Below the pieces are notes generated by a model, which was not told the origin of the DNA, did not search any database, and saw only the letters and a program-made list of their open reading frames with translations. A program made the translations under genes and the position numbers. A DNA stretch of 64,000 bases from Aricia agestis (Eukaryota > Arthropoda > Insecta > Lepidoptera > Lycaenidae), in the NCBI RefSeq assembly GCF_905147365.1, contig NC_056406.1:6736501-6800500 (forward strand), read 5' to 3'. Shown piece after piece: positions 11,746 to 24,457 of this stretch (the stretch's first letter is position 1; the number at the start of each line of letters is the position of its first letter).

Positions 11746-14700
11746 ATTCTAATTTTAAATATTTTACTTGCTATCCTTTGTAAGCTGTAGCTAGCCAGAG
11801 AACATTAAGCTATCTTTCTTAACACGTAAAAAGCCATGTAGTCTCTATACTCATAAATTTGCGAAAAAACATTAAAAAAGTAAAATTTAAATGTTTTACA
11901 AAATAACAACACTGAGTGGTCCCCACGCAGGACGGTTGGATCTCCGAATTCGTTCACTTTTGTTTAATATCCGTTATTTAGTCCCCCTTATGTGGATTCA
12001 CATCGCCTCAGGCTACCGGACCCCCACAATCCTGTTATATACCCCTACAAGAACTTCATATTATGATCAATTTTATTGATTGGATATACATACATTATCA
12101 GGAGAGTGCCTTAATTTTAGTACCCAATATTGAGGCTCATCTTTGAAGAAATAAATGTCTTGTGTAGTTATTAGGATTAGTTTTAAAGACATAATATTAT
12201 TGAAAACGTAACGAAATTTTTCTTACTCGCTGAAGCATAGATCTAGAGTTCTCGGTTGTAAAGTTTTTGGACGGATAGTCATTTGTAGATTTCAAAAGCT
12301 AAGCAAACTTATCAAAACTGAACATCTCCTTGATCAATAGAAGTATATATATAAAAACCATTCAATAAATTCGAAATCACTTCTCAATTAATGAACACAA
12401 TAAATATCAAATGAATAGAAAAATAAATGTGTATTGTCATTTGTGCCAGTAGTTTCTTTTTGAATAAAGAACGCGCGCCAATTGGTCCTATCGCCTCGGG
12501 CAAGATGGCGGGGTGCCAATGTTGCCAGCTCCTCGTTCGGAAATGTGAATAATTTCATTCGTCTAATGACTTCACTATTGAGTCGCACTTCAAATCAAAG
12601 TGTATTTTTGTATTGTGCATTTTAGAAATTATTATTTTTTGTTTGTCCAAAAATCTGTAACGGTGTAGTAAAGTTAAAATAAGAAGACTAAATCCTGTAG
12701 TCTCAAATGGGAATATAGTTATCAGTACTTTTTTGCTTACAGGTTCTAGAATCTAGATGTTGCCCCAATCTTTATTTCAATATAAATAATTATTGCTCGA
12801 GATATACAATTTTTGGAGATAAAAATTATCCTATGTCGTTCCTCGAGACTCGAAGTATATCTCTCTAGTCTCTATTTAAATTTTTATCAAAAATATGATA
12901 GACAGACGGATTTCACTTCCTATTTGTAATATTATGTAGTGTGGAAGTATTTAGAAAATAAATCAAAATAAACCTTTTTAGACTATGATTTAGGTCTAAA
13001 CTTTAGCAATAAAGCGAGCTAGTATAAAGCTTTGTGTATTCAATAACCTAAAGGCCATTAATTATATAGGTTTACTCTAAAATGGACAGAAACGGCTATT
13101 CCATTTTGCAATTTAATTGAAATCGAAGTATTCCATACGGGACATAACAATATGAGTATTATGTATAACACAAATCGGTGAAAGGTGAGCCAATTTGAGT
13201 CCAGGCTTACAATAGTAGCCGGGGTCACTGGGAGAGTCGTGAGCACGTGTAATAGCTTATTTGTATATGCATTATAAAACAATGCCTTCGTTATTGCTAT
13301 ATTAGATACGATATTGCCTTACGTTTCACCTGATTCCTAATTAGGAAGTGTGATTCGTCAAACTTGTTTTATTATGCGGCGTTAAAAATGTAGAGTCACT
13401 CACTTTTTATACAATTATATTGAGTGTGTCGCTTGCAACAAAATCGTGCCGGATGATAATTATCACTTGTTCAAGTACCTCAAACAGGCTACATTTAAGC
13501 CAAAATTTACAAGATTTTTGAGGTCAGAAGTCGTGACCTGAGACTTTACGGAGACCTGGTATTTTTACGGCTTTTTCAGTTCGGGCCCCGATTTTTGGAG
13601 AATGATGATAAAACAAACTCGTTTTAAGATATGTGTGTCAATACTCTGATCTTATATCAAACCTTGGTACTCGATGTTGTGTAATTTTTTGTAGCTCGTT
13701 CTAAATACGCCAGGAAAGCTGCACAACGGGTTTCGCTGACAAAAACTTTTACATTAATTAAACTGCGTTATGATGTAATACGCTCGACGTGTTTCACAAA
13801 TTGTAAACAAAAAATCTTTATCCCTACATTTGATTTATTCCACTTAGCTGAAATATGAGAATCGACGTGTATCTAGTAGCCGCGGCCGCGAGCGACGGAG
13901 ATAAAGTTATGATTAATTATATTAATACTCAATATTACTTATTTCCGATAACCTAATAGATAGAGAAGGTTTCGAGTAGCGGACGGCAGCGAAACAATGA
14001 AGATTTAAATTAATATTTACACGAAAGATCGTTTTCCGATCTCCCGGCTGACATAAACTAGAAGTGACGGGCGCTTTGTGTGCACACAAAAGTGCTGGCA
14101 ACTAATATAAGGCTCGTCGGGTGAGAGTTCAGAAGGGTGACGACCTCCTCGCCGGAGCTACTGAGGTTTTAAAATTGGAATGCCAATTGTGCATATTGAA
14201 AAGCATTCGACGGCAAAGAAAAGTGGAGTGAGCACCTTCGACGAAGATTAATTGCTTTCCTAAAGTCGCATTCTGCAAAGCTCATTAAAGGCATAAAAGT
14301 TTTTGGGTTTAATTGTTAAAAAAATAAAAAATATTTTTCTATATTACGCAACCAAAATTTGAATTAGGTCAAAAGTAGCATATTTTCTCAAATGCTTTTT
14401 TTAAGAACGTGTCTTGTAATAAAAAATTCTATATGGTTTAATTTGCCCCTTGAAATACATTTTCCATTCAATGAATATCAATTCATTTTCAGCTAACACC
14501 CTGTACCAATTCCGAACTCGACAATTGCAAAAAAGGATTTAATTAAATTGAAGGCAACAAAATAAGAAAGTTTAAAGTGATGTTCAGGAATCCGTTATGT
14601 TCGTGGAAGTATGTGATTGATTCCACCGCCCATTGTGGTCAGGTGTTCCTTATTACAGCTGATTTCCCCGTGCAAGCTGTTGTATGCTCTATTTCAGGAA

Positions 14701-14941
14701 TGTAAGGTGAGTATTTCAATGTGTACACAAAATGAGAAGAATTATTTATATGTTGGATAATTTATACTAATTTCGTACAAATATGTGTGAGATTAACGAA
14801 ATTATTCACTAGTATCAATTCCTCATTAGTACGTATTGTTTCATGTTATTTTCAATCCAGTATTTTTTTCATTTTGGCCGTATCAGTTGAGGTATCAGTA
14901 GAGAACCTACTGTAAAATTGTAATAATTAATTTAAAGTAAA
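11746..14941. other. Intergenic/intronic, no gene seen
   Basis: No coding exon recognised. Small GC-richer patches occur at 12470-12530, 13870-13910 (with GCGGCCGC) and 14040-14160. They have no splice-bounded frame that I can defend. Confidence 0.5.
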
Positions 14942-15155
<214 letters not shown>

Positions 15156-15224
15156 AAGATATAAGATATACATACGAGTATGTTATAACTTATAAATGAT
15201 TACTGTTTTATGTTTACTAGTTTA

Positions 15225-16025
15225 TTATTATTATAAGTCTAAACTGTCCCACTGCTGGGCAAAGGCCTCCCCCAAAGACTTCCATCTGTCTCTCTCCTGC
15301 GCCACCGCTAGCCAGCCTGGCTGGTATGCCTCCAGCTCATCACGCCATCTTTTTCTAGGCCGGCCTCGGCGGCGGCGTCCGTCTTCAGGTGCCCACTCTG
15401 TTGAGATCCTTGCCCAGCGGTCGGAATGCATACGGCCAACGTGACCCGCCCAATCCCATTTCAGCTTGGCAGCCTTGACACCTACATCCTTCATACCTGT
15501 TTTGGAGCGCAGTGTGGTGTTCCTTATTTTGTCCAGAAGTTTTACTCCTAACATACTGCGCTCCATTGCTCTTTGGCAAACCCCGAGTTGGGACTTTTGT
15601 GAATTGGTCAATGACCAAGTTTGTGCACTGTAGGTTAGGACAGGCAGAATACACATGTCGACGAGTCTGCGCTTTAGGGAGATTGGTAAATTTCCCTTCA
15701 TCAGCGTCTTCATGGACCAGTAGCTCTTCCAGGCGTTTTCGATTCGACGATCGATTTCCTTCCCTTGTCTATTTTCAAAAGAAACTAACTGGCCCAAGTA
15801 GATGTACTCGTCGACATATTGCATTTCTTGCTCGTCTACCTCGACCCTACGCTTCGTGCTATTGGTCATTATTTTGGTTTTGGACCTATTCATTGTTAGT
15901 CCCACCTCGAGGCTTGCAGTGCTCAGGTCTTGGAGCATTGTTTGTAACGCAGAGGCTGTGGAAGCGAACAGGACAATGTCGTCAGCAAAACGGAGGTTTG
16001 TTAGCCGTTTTCCGCCAACTTTATA
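15225..16025 (-). mobile_element. 5'-truncated RTE-type LINE with 13-bp target site duplication
   Basis: An 801-bp insertion is flanked by the exact direct repeat GTTTACTAGTTTA at 15212-15224 and 16026-16038. It ends on the minus strand in a TTA/ATA-type tandem tail (ATAATAATAATAA), as RTE-clade elements do. The perfect duplication shows a complete, 5'-truncated, target-primed insertion event of fairly recent date. Confidence 0.9.
15231..16025 (-). pseudogene. RTE-type reverse transcriptase, C-terminal fragment
   Basis: A single open frame of about 264 codons runs from the truncation point (YKVGGKRLTNLRFADD) to a TAA at 15231-15233. The RT active-site motif FADDIVLF lies about 13 residues in, so everything upstream (endonuclease and RT fingers) is missing. 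Downstream comes the family-typical tail: YLGQLVS, LPVLTYSAQTW, a basic GRRRRGRPRKRWRDEL segment, and ERDRWKSLGEAFAQQW at the end. The frame has no internal stop, which agrees with the intact target duplication. The product would be an RNA-directed DNA polymerase working on its own transcript, but this fragment cannot be functional. The upstream residues before the duplication boundary at 16025 are flanking DNA and not part of the element. Confidence 0.9.
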
Positions 16026-16038
16026 GTTTACTAGTTTA

Positions 16039-19000
16039 TATAGCAAAAATAAATTCGAATTACATCATACCAATGAAGAATTTTTATGAAGGTCTGTAAC
16101 GATTTCTGATCACAATATTTTTATGTTTAAACACTTGTCAATGTGGATCGCTCTTGATATTGCATAATTATTTATTTTAAGTTTTAAATAAGAACGAGCT
16201 TTTTATGTAAATATTTTTCATTTTATATTTTTTTTAAATATTAGGCACTATATAGAGTTTGAGACGTATATGATATCTATTATTATAATATGTCTCAAAC
16301 AGCAAACTACATTGCTAAGACATGTGAAAAATAGTGTAGGAACATGGGTAAGGTGTCGGTGAGAAAGGCTACTGTAGCTATAGTGTTTTAAATGATTATT
16401 ACCTCTCTGGCCTGCTAATAAGGCTTAGATTTCTCCGACTTAAATTGTATTAGTTATTGAGTAATGATAACGAGAATGATTTGGGAGCAACTTTCTATAC
16501 AAACGAGTATGTTATATGCGGGTACACCTGGCCGATATGTGCCATTACATTTAATAATTGTCTATAGCAATATAGTCTTTATGTATACTCAAAAAGAACC
16601 ATTATCCTCTGATTTTGTAATGACTAAGACATTGTCAAATGTGCTCTACATATTATTTATTACAGTATAGCCAATAATTATGTAAGTTACGCCCTAGATG
16701 TTGAACTACTGCTTGTTCTTGCTCTATATGTCTGATTAATGATGTGGCATGTGACGCACTTAGCACCCAGCAGATTAAATTATTGCGTAGTGTGATAGGC
16801 AGTATTAGCACGTATTAGGAACACACAAAATTTTTATAGTAACGAGGGCCGTTCCGTACCATAATACTCTTGAACATTTAGGGAACCCGTATGTGACTTT
16901 TGATTTCAAAATATTTTGACGAAGTCATCTTTAGTCTAGAGTCGTTATCATTTTTATTAGTAGAGATTCTGTCCAATTGGTTATAGCTTTATGTTACTTG
17001 AGGTTGATGGCGCTTAGAAGTTAAAATGGAAGTCTTTGTTCATGCGTCTTAACTTATTAAAACCAATACAAATACAAATATTAATATAAAGTTATGCCTA
17101 AATCCTAATAGAGTCTATAATGGCCACTGATAAGAATATTTCCATCAATTACAGTTACTAGCCGCTCACATAAATTACAGAATTTTCCTAAATCAAAAGA
17201 TCTTCTAAAACCAGATATGATGAGTCCAATAAAGAATATTTTTATCTGTGTAAGCAAACATTCTTTTGTGAGGCAGATGAGATACAGCTAGGTTATTTAT
17301 CAAAATACGTGACCGCTTATGTGTAAAAAATACAATGGCGTATACGAAATGAACTGGCCATATATTATTGTTAGTCGCCCGATAGTCTATTAACAAACGG
17401 CATAACTATCAGTTCTCGTTCGTAACTCATCTCGCGAGGAAGTGATCGAGTTCGAGTCGAAGAGTTGTAGCGATCAGAGTTATTACTAATTAGATGCATA
17501 AACTAAACGATATACTATCGGCTGTGATACAAAGTATTTAATAATTACATTATTTTATTATAGAATATAAGGACTTGGCATATCACATTAGCTCCATAGA
17601 CTTTTTGTCAAAGTCTTCATTAAGTAAAAGTTAAGCTATCATAATTTTATAAGCTCTTAAAGTGCGGCCGTGTGTATGGTTTTTCTGAAATGATACACAT
17701 AAAAATATAATCTGCATTAAAATGAAATATTACAGTACCAAAAAATTCGTGCATCGCAAGAATTTAATAAAAGCTCATGTAATCAAATCAATATTTTGAG
17801 TACGTAAATACGAGACGATACCTTTAAAATCCGCCAACGTAATCTCGCAATCTTTTACCGATATAAAAATACTCAACTACAATGAGTAAACATCGGAAAT
17901 CCATCCGTCGAGAACCCTTGTTAGCGGCTATAACAGTTAAGAAGTTATTACACAGTAGAGGCGTAGCGCGTGGGCGACGGCCAGTGTAAGCTGACCTTTA
18001 GTGCGATAGAGAGCTGTTGCAACACGACTTGTCTTGAATAATTGCTATCTATAGTACAGATAACTAGGATTGATTACAAACCAAACTTTTAAATCTCATC
18101 TGATTTAAGCGCTTGTTTTGATACACATTTTTCACGTTTGACCTACAATGTGGTCGGTACATGTTGCGAAGTAAATTTATGTTTTTTTTATCAATATAAA
18201 AGTTACTTTAGGTTACAATATGTCGCACTATCAAATACGTATTTGGTAGTTCTGTGTACTTGAGTAGTTTGTTAACCAAGATCCGTTATAACTTATAACT
18301 GATAAAATATAAAGTATAAACTACTCTTCATGCTGTGAAAATGCAAGCTTAAAGTAGGAGCGATTTCAATACAATGTATTTAACGTGAAATTTAAAAATT
18401 CGGCATTCGTCAGCACCAGAAGCAAAAACTGTCCCCGTCAAGTAAGTCGGCACATTTCGTAAAGGTCGACAAACTTTGACCGCGTGAACATGTAAAAATT
18501 CACGCAAACGCATTACGCACCGTCCAGTGTCCTTATTATATAAACAACTGTGAATTGCTATTTACTACCGCTGATTAAACACAGGCACTTGTCAGTGCTA
18601 ACCATACCGACATTAAAAAAAAACTTGTCGCTCTGAAAATACTGTATAAATCGTCCACAATGGATGCATATAGGCCTTGTTTTTGTCATGTTATTTACTT
18701 ATTTTAATAAACGGCTTTATGACTATATTGACTCCAATTTAAATATTAAAAGTAATCCATAATCTTAGTAAAATCTAGGTTAAAAAATAACAGTATAGAG
18801 CTCAATAATTATTGTTGTACTTACACTTCCTGCCAACCATAAAAATTGTCCAACATAATATTTATGTGTTAATACTTAATATCCTTATCATGCAATTTTT
18901 CATTTGTTGTTTGTGTAGACGGAACTTAATAATTAAACGTATACTTTTTAAGAGGGGTATTAAATTTTAATGAGATGTCAAGGTGTCGAACGAGCACTAA

Positions 19001-19908
19001 CTTTTTATAGCTATCGCATCGCACACGCCATATTATGAGCCTACTTCATTCCTGATATAGGGCCGTTTATAGCTTTGATAACACTGAAACACACTTTAAA
19101 ATGTAGTGTTTAGGATGCAGTTAGTACCCGAGTATGTAATATTCCATAAAATTTACAATTTTATGTACAAACTCTTTATGTAATTCGGAAAGTACTTTTT
19201 GTATAAATTAAAAATACTTGAAAATTGAATTTAATAATTAAGTACCTAATTAAAGATAATGATTAAGTTATTATAGTCTGAAGCTAGACGTAGCTTTGAG
19301 AAAACTTTATGTTTTTAAAATAATTTTATCCTATTATTATATTCAGTTTAAAAATTATTTTATTATACTTTATTTTGTAATTCTATCTTTTATGTAACAT
19401 CGCTTGGTGGTCGTGATCCTTGCGATAATAATAAATGAATGACGATAGCGTCAATCTTTTATTGGAGCCGCCTCATGCTGCATGCACTTTTTACGTACAG
19501 GTGTAGTCGAAAGTGACAACAGCCGCACGGGTTCCGGACATAATATTGCTGTTATATTTCCTTTTTGGAAGTCACTGTAGTGAATCGCTAAATGTGTAGG
19601 TAAGGTAAGGGCTAATCTCGAGAACGGCTGAAACAAATTTGCAAATTCTTTTTTAGAGCCAATATTCTTAAAGTACGAGGATGGTTCTTACGAGAAGAAA
19701 ATTTTTAAAATATCCGCGATTATTTAGAAAAAATAACACTTCTTCCGCATATAATTATTTCAAATGACGCAAGTCGCAACCTCAACGATTTTGACTATTT
19801 AAACATTGAAGATATGACGTGGTGACATATACAATGTGTCCCGACACCGGTGTCCGATCCTTTAATATCATGATCTATGGCATATTTTATCGACAAATTG
19901 GCCCTCAA
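16039..19908. other. Intergenic/intronic, no gene seen
   Basis: AT-rich, with a fragment of a dispersed repeat near 19530-19580 (TATTTCCTTTTTGGAAGTC). No exon with convincing splice sites and no RNA gene recognised. Confidence 0.5.
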
Positions 19909-19952
19909 ATTTTATCTCTCTCTCTCACAACCGTGAGAGAGAGAGATAAAAT
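19909..19952. repeat. Perfect 20-bp inverted repeat with a 4-nt loop
   Basis: The arms 19909-19928 and 19933-19952 are exact reverse complements (ATTTTATC plus a TCTC tract) around AACC. It lies at the left side of a region (19860-20445) that also has ATGGCATATTTTA near its left end and TAAAATATGCCAT near its right end, so a longer foldback element is possible. Confidence 0.75.
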
Positions 19953-20333
19953 GTAAAATGGCAGCCATTTTAGTTTTTCTCGGGCTTTCACACTAATCTG
20001 ACCAGTACTTCTCATGTAAATATCCTATGAGGATAAAAAAGGTTTCATTTGATAGCTAAACTTGTGGACTACGCTTACATAGGCAATATGTTATACATTT
20101 CGTGGAATTAAACATAGAAAAATCAAAGTTTAAGAAAAAAAATTGTGTATTTTTTAATTAATGGCTTTTTGTGAAAAATCTAGCACATTAAACTAGTTCT
20201 TTTTTATTTTAAAATGATAGACGAGATTTTTATCTTAAATAATTTTTTTACTTCAATGCTCCAAGTTAGGTAGTTTAGAAGTTATAACGATTTTCTTATG
20301 AAGTATAGGTCAGATTAATATGAAGCCAGAGAA

Positions 20334-20440
20334 ATTTTTTCAAAAGTTAGAAAAAAAATATATTTGAAAGCGAATATGTCACTAAAATATGCCATAATTC
20401 ATGAGTTCGATTTTTTTTCTCTAACTTTTGAAAAAATTAA
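20334..20440. repeat. Inverted repeat with long A/T arms
   Basis: AATTTTTTCAAAAGTTAGA at the left is answered by TCTCTAACTTTTGAAAAAAT at the right, with about 55 bp between. It is probably the right-hand part of the same foldback region as 19909-19952. Confidence 0.55.
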
Positions 20441-20832
20441 ACCATTTTTGTAATAAAACCAGGCTACAACCCTCAAAAAAAGTTTACTTCTCGCGCTACG
20501 AAAAACTAGCGTACAGGCGCTAAGCCAATTTACGATTTAGTTGAGATTAACATATTTAAAAAATGACACACACTTTTTACAGTACGGAGCCCCAGCTTGA
20601 TGTCCCATCACAGTGACCCAGTTGCGGCAACCTTTGCGCCAAGTACGGCGTCTGCGCCCGCGCCGCCGCGCCCTCTCTTGTGACGTAGCACGCATGTGTT
20701 ACGTAACGAGTGATTAATATACGCGACATAAGTGCCAGAGATATGCTTTGGTATAATGTACATGATCGATTGGCCACGACCTGGCTGAAAACCAGCGCGA
20801 AAAGTACCTTAAGAAGTTTGAATAAAAATAAT

Positions 20833-20946
20833 CGGCCAAGTGCGAGTCGGACTCACGCACGAAGGGTTCCGTACCGTTATTGTGCGAAAGAGGCAAAAAA
20901 TGTATTTTTTGTATGGGAGCCCCCCTTAAATATTTATTTTATTTTT
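20833..20946 (+). repeat. Repeat C, 5' piece
   Basis: GGCCAAGTGCGAGTCGGACT, then AGGGTTCCGTACCG and GTATGGGAGCCCCCC. It stops where repeat E begins. A 3' piece of the same family (22205-22430) resumes after the piggyBac-like element, so this may be one element split by later insertions, although part of the internal sequence is duplicated in both pieces. Confidence 0.75.
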
Positions 20947-20951
20947 ATTAA

Positions 20952-21175
20952 TATCTATATATATAAAACTCAAAGGTGACTGACTGACTGATTGACATAG
21001 TGATCTATCAACGCACAGCCCAAACCACTGGACGGATCAGGCTGAAATTTGGCTTGCAGGTAGATGTTATGACGTAGGCATCCGCTAAGAAAGGATTTTG
21101 ATAAATTCCAACCAAAGAAAGTTTGTATATAATAATACTTCTTAACGCGAGCGAAGCCGCGGGCAAAAGCTCGTA
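20952..21175 (+). mobile_element. Helitron-like repeat E
   Basis: It runs from TATATAAAACTCAAAGGTGA through CACAGCCCAAACCACTGGAC and GCAGGTAGATGTTATGACGT to GCGAGCGAAGCCGCGGGCAA and AAGCTCGT. This is a common lepidopteran noncoding element with a GC-rich 3' end. The Helitron affiliation is by general resemblance of its end and is not proven. Confidence 0.65.
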
Positions 21176-21183
21176 ATTATTAA

Positions 21184-22154
21184 CCCTCCGTGCACCACGT
21201 GGGGTCTGACAAACCCCAGACGTACAAAAATTTTAATAACTTTTTTAATAATCGTGAGATTTTTTTAACGCTCTATGTAGCTGGAGTTAAGACATTCCCT
21301 TACCGTTCGGCGGCAGTAGTTTAGGATTTTCTTCACCAATGCAACGAACAGACATAAACAAAGTGTGCTGGGGTCCCACAAACCCCACGTAGTTCAGGAC
21401 GTCGTTAAAAAGTTGTATAGACAGAGTATTGTGAAATGTGAAAAAATCTATTTTTCTCGCATATTTAAATTCATTTCGATTTTATAAGCATTCGTGGATA
21501 GGTGTATAAACAAATTAAGTATGACTTTCATAGAAGATTTAAAAAATCGCAAAGATATAAACCATGGATACTAAGAGGTTATTGAAGCGGTTTCACCAAT
21601 TTCTCGGCAAAGCAGCCCCTGGACCATCAGAAAAATTATCAAGATCAATAAAGAAGTATTTAGATTGTATCAGGAAGATAAATTGAAAACTCAAATATGC
21701 TTGTGAGCACAATAATAGACCTATTTGCTTACACATACTGTGCCCACTTTCATTGTAAAAAATGTACTGATTTCAACTTGCCTGAATATCGTATAGACTG
21801 ATTATATTAAATTAATATTATTAATTTTGTATTCCTTATATAGTTAGTTTTAAAATTTTAAAGCAGTACGGGAAATCCAAGGTATCTTTTCAACTGTGGG
21901 AGCTCACCAAAAAAGAGTCTATGTTTTACTTGGTAAAAGATTACTAAATTTTCATTTTTGGATGTATAGGATTAAAAATGGGAGTTATCTCAGTAAGTAT
22001 CGTTTTATATTACAATTAAATAGACAAAAAACAGTTATTTGGAAAAAAAAACAAATAAATACAAATTACTCATTCCTTGTCCAGATACGTCTTGGGGTTT
22101 GACAAACCCCACGTGGTGCACGGTGTAACTTTTACTCACGTGGTGCACGGAGGG
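21184..22154 (+). mobile_element. piggyBac-like element, internally deleted
   Basis: The left end is TTAA|CCCTCCGTGCACCACGTG and the right end is CACGTGGTGCACGGAGGG|CTAA. The 18-bp terminal inverted repeats are perfect, CCC starts next to TTAA, and the TTAA duplication is mutated to CTAA on the right. Subterminal copies of CCCCACGTGGTGCACGG and ACAAACCCCA repeat near each end. The length (971 bp) is well short of an autonomous piggyBac (about 2.4 kb). A remnant of the transposase C-terminus remains inside. Confidence 0.85.
21564..21790 (+). pseudogene. piggyBac-like transposase, C-terminal remnant
   Basis: From ATG at 21564 a 40-codon frame reads MDTKRLLKRFHQFLGKAAPG and continues to CIRKIN, then TGA at 21684. 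In the same frame after the stop come ACEHNNRPICLH and a further Cys. The pattern (RFHQFLGK...PGPS, then paired Cys residues and C-E-H...C-L-H) matches the end of piggyBac transposases, where a cysteine-rich zinc-binding domain follows the catalytic core. The DDD catalytic region is deleted, so the remnant cannot transpose DNA, but the element could be moved in trans. Confidence 0.65.
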
Positions 22155-22204
22155 CTAAAGTACAAATATAACTAAGAATATTATGAGTATTTCAAGTGCC
22201 TACC

Positions 22205-22430
22205 TACCCATTGCCGTTATTGATTACTAGCAAAAAAGGCCAAAAAGATCACGTTTGTTGTATGGGAGACCCCCCCCCCCCTTAAATATTTATTTTATTT
22301 TGTTTTTAGTATTTGTCGTTATAGCGGCAACAGAAATACACAATCTGTGAAAATTTCAGAAGTCTAGCTACATCGAAGTCTCAGTAATAGGGGCCCGTTT
22401 TTACCCTTTGGGTACGGAACCCCAAAAAAG
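22205..22430 (+). repeat. Repeat C, 3' piece
   Basis: Contains GTATGGGAGACC followed by a C-tract, TTTTAGTATTTGTCGTTATA, CACAATCTGTGAAAATTTCA and the end ACCCTTTGGGTACGGAACCC. This matches, in reverse, 11302-11560. Confidence 0.8.
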
Positions 22431-22948
22431 CTTTATTCGAATGAGAATGGCGCTTGCCATCAGATGATTAATCTCTTTTCAGGTCGAACTTCAAAAACTA
22501 AGTAAGCAATATAAAATTTGTTCATAACTTCAAAAAAGTGAAATTAATACAATAATTATTTTATTGTAAAGTTAAAAGCATAAACTACCTTACATATTAT
22601 TAAAACAAAGTATATTATGTATTTTACTACTGAACCTGAGTAGAAAAAAATAAAATGCAGTTTAATGTTAGTCAGGTGAAAATATTATACGGAAATAAAC
22701 ATAAAGTTTTCGTTTTAGTGTTTTAACTCTTACCTAGATGACTATCTTATTGGCACTTGAGTAAAGTCCATTAAACATTTTAGTAAAACCGGTTCTCAAC
22801 AAAAAAATTCAATATTTCTTTCAATTTTTAAATGTTAACGTTATTCTCATATCAGCTACTCATTTATACGATTGAGTTTTATAAATGTTCCTATTATTTA
22901 TTTACATCCTCACTAATAAGTTTAAAGTTCCACACTGTGTAATGTGTA

Positions 22949-23283
22949 TTTTTTTTTTATGAAATAAGGGGGCAAACGAGCAAACGGGTCACCTGATGGA
23001 AAGCAACTTCCGTCGCCCATGGACACTCGCAGCATCAGAAGAGCTGCAAGTGCGTTGCCGGCCTTTTAAGAGGGAATAGGGTAATAGGGGAGGGTAGGGA
23101 AGGGAAGGGAAAAGTTGAGGGTAGGGAAGGGAATAGGGTAAGGGTTAGGGGATTGGGCCTCCGGTAAACTCACTCACTCGGCGAAACACAGCGCAAGCGC
23201 TGTTTCACGCCGGTTTTCTGTGAGATCGTGGTATTTATCCGGTCGAGCCGGCCCATTCGTGCCGAAGCATGGCTCTCCCACGT
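22949..23283 (-). repeat. High-copy repeat B, copy 2
   Basis: A full-length inverse copy, from the T-run and ATGAAATAAGGGGGCAAACG to AGCATGGCTCTCCCACG. Compared with copy 1 it keeps the extra segment GGACACTCGCAGCATCAGAA, so copy 1 carries an internal deletion. Confidence 0.85.
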
Positions 23284-24239
23284 ATACTATATTATAAAGA
23301 CTTTAAAGGTTTAATGGATATAATATTGTATTCTTGTATTCCAATTTCCAAGCGACTTTTACAAAGTATTCAAGAAGGACAAATATTGGCTATAGCCAAT
23401 AGTTATAACTAGTTATAAATATAACTTCGCTTAGATATATATTGTGGAACTTTTAATTACTTACAAAAAGAACTCTGGAACCATTTTTCTACTCGAACAT
23501 TATCGAGTACTTTTGTTTGAAACCCGAGACCACCACTAGTGTTGGGTCATATCGATGCCGCGACGGTCGGAACAATCACTCACGCGACGTCAAACACGTC
23601 GGATTGACAGCTTGCGTCATTTATACTAGCTAGTTGGCACATTACTATTTTTTATCGATATTAATGTGGTGCACCACTATGTACTGTTACAAAACCGGGT
23701 TTTTTTCTTTTTGACAGCAAATGATGATAAACCATATAAAATTGTGAAATATAATATAAAAAGTAGACTTATTTTCATAACTACCAGTAGACCAACGTAA
23801 AGGATATAAACTACTTTAAATACAGATGCAAAAAGCATGTTTTCCTTGGATTTTTTAAGTCGTGATCTTACGCATACTTACATTAAATTATAACCTTTTA
23901 CATTCTAATGTAAAAATGAATAATGTTTACGTAAGCTATAACGTGAATTTTTTGTAAGTCCATGAAAGCTCAACTGTAAGATTTTGTATTAATTTATATT
24001 TGTAATACCATTTACGCAATAAAAACTTGTATGTATGAATTAGCATACTTAGAATGAGTACGTGTAGTCTAGAATGTAGGGTGTAGGCGAGCTGTATAAT
24101 AATATACACTATGATACAAAATGTAATACTAGGTATTGCCTACCAACTGCAAAAAACTTGGAGAGGTATAGATATACTGATAAATACTTTCGCACTTATT
24201 AAAAAATAATGAATGAAAAAATAAATACAGAAACTAGTA

Positions 24240-24457
24240 GCGTTTTTGGCATCTGGAACTGCCCTGGGGCAGGGCAAGCAGGGCAGGCCGAATGGATACG
24301 GAAATAGCCGAAAAAAACTGATGATTCACGAAGCACGTGGACTTAGTACTATTGTCTATTATATACGTAGTTTATGTTCTTAATTCAAACTTCGGCTATT
24401 TTCGTATCCGTTCGGCCCGCCCTGCCTGCCCCGGGCAGTTCAAGATGCCGAAAACGC
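24240..24457. mobile_element. Palindromic MITE with TA duplication
   Basis: The outer arms GCGTTTTTGGCATCT and AGATGCCGAAAACGC, the GC-rich inner arms (TGCCCTGGGGCAGGGCAAGC against CCTGCCTGCCCCGGGCA) and GGATACGGAAATAGCCGAA against TTCGGCTATTTTCGTATCC together form arms of about 75 bp. TA flanks both ends (24238-24239 and 24458-24459). No coding capacity. Confidence 0.85.

Noticed and set aside
15512..16099. 195-codon plus-strand frame
   Set aside because: It is the antisense shadow of the RTE reverse transcriptase frame.
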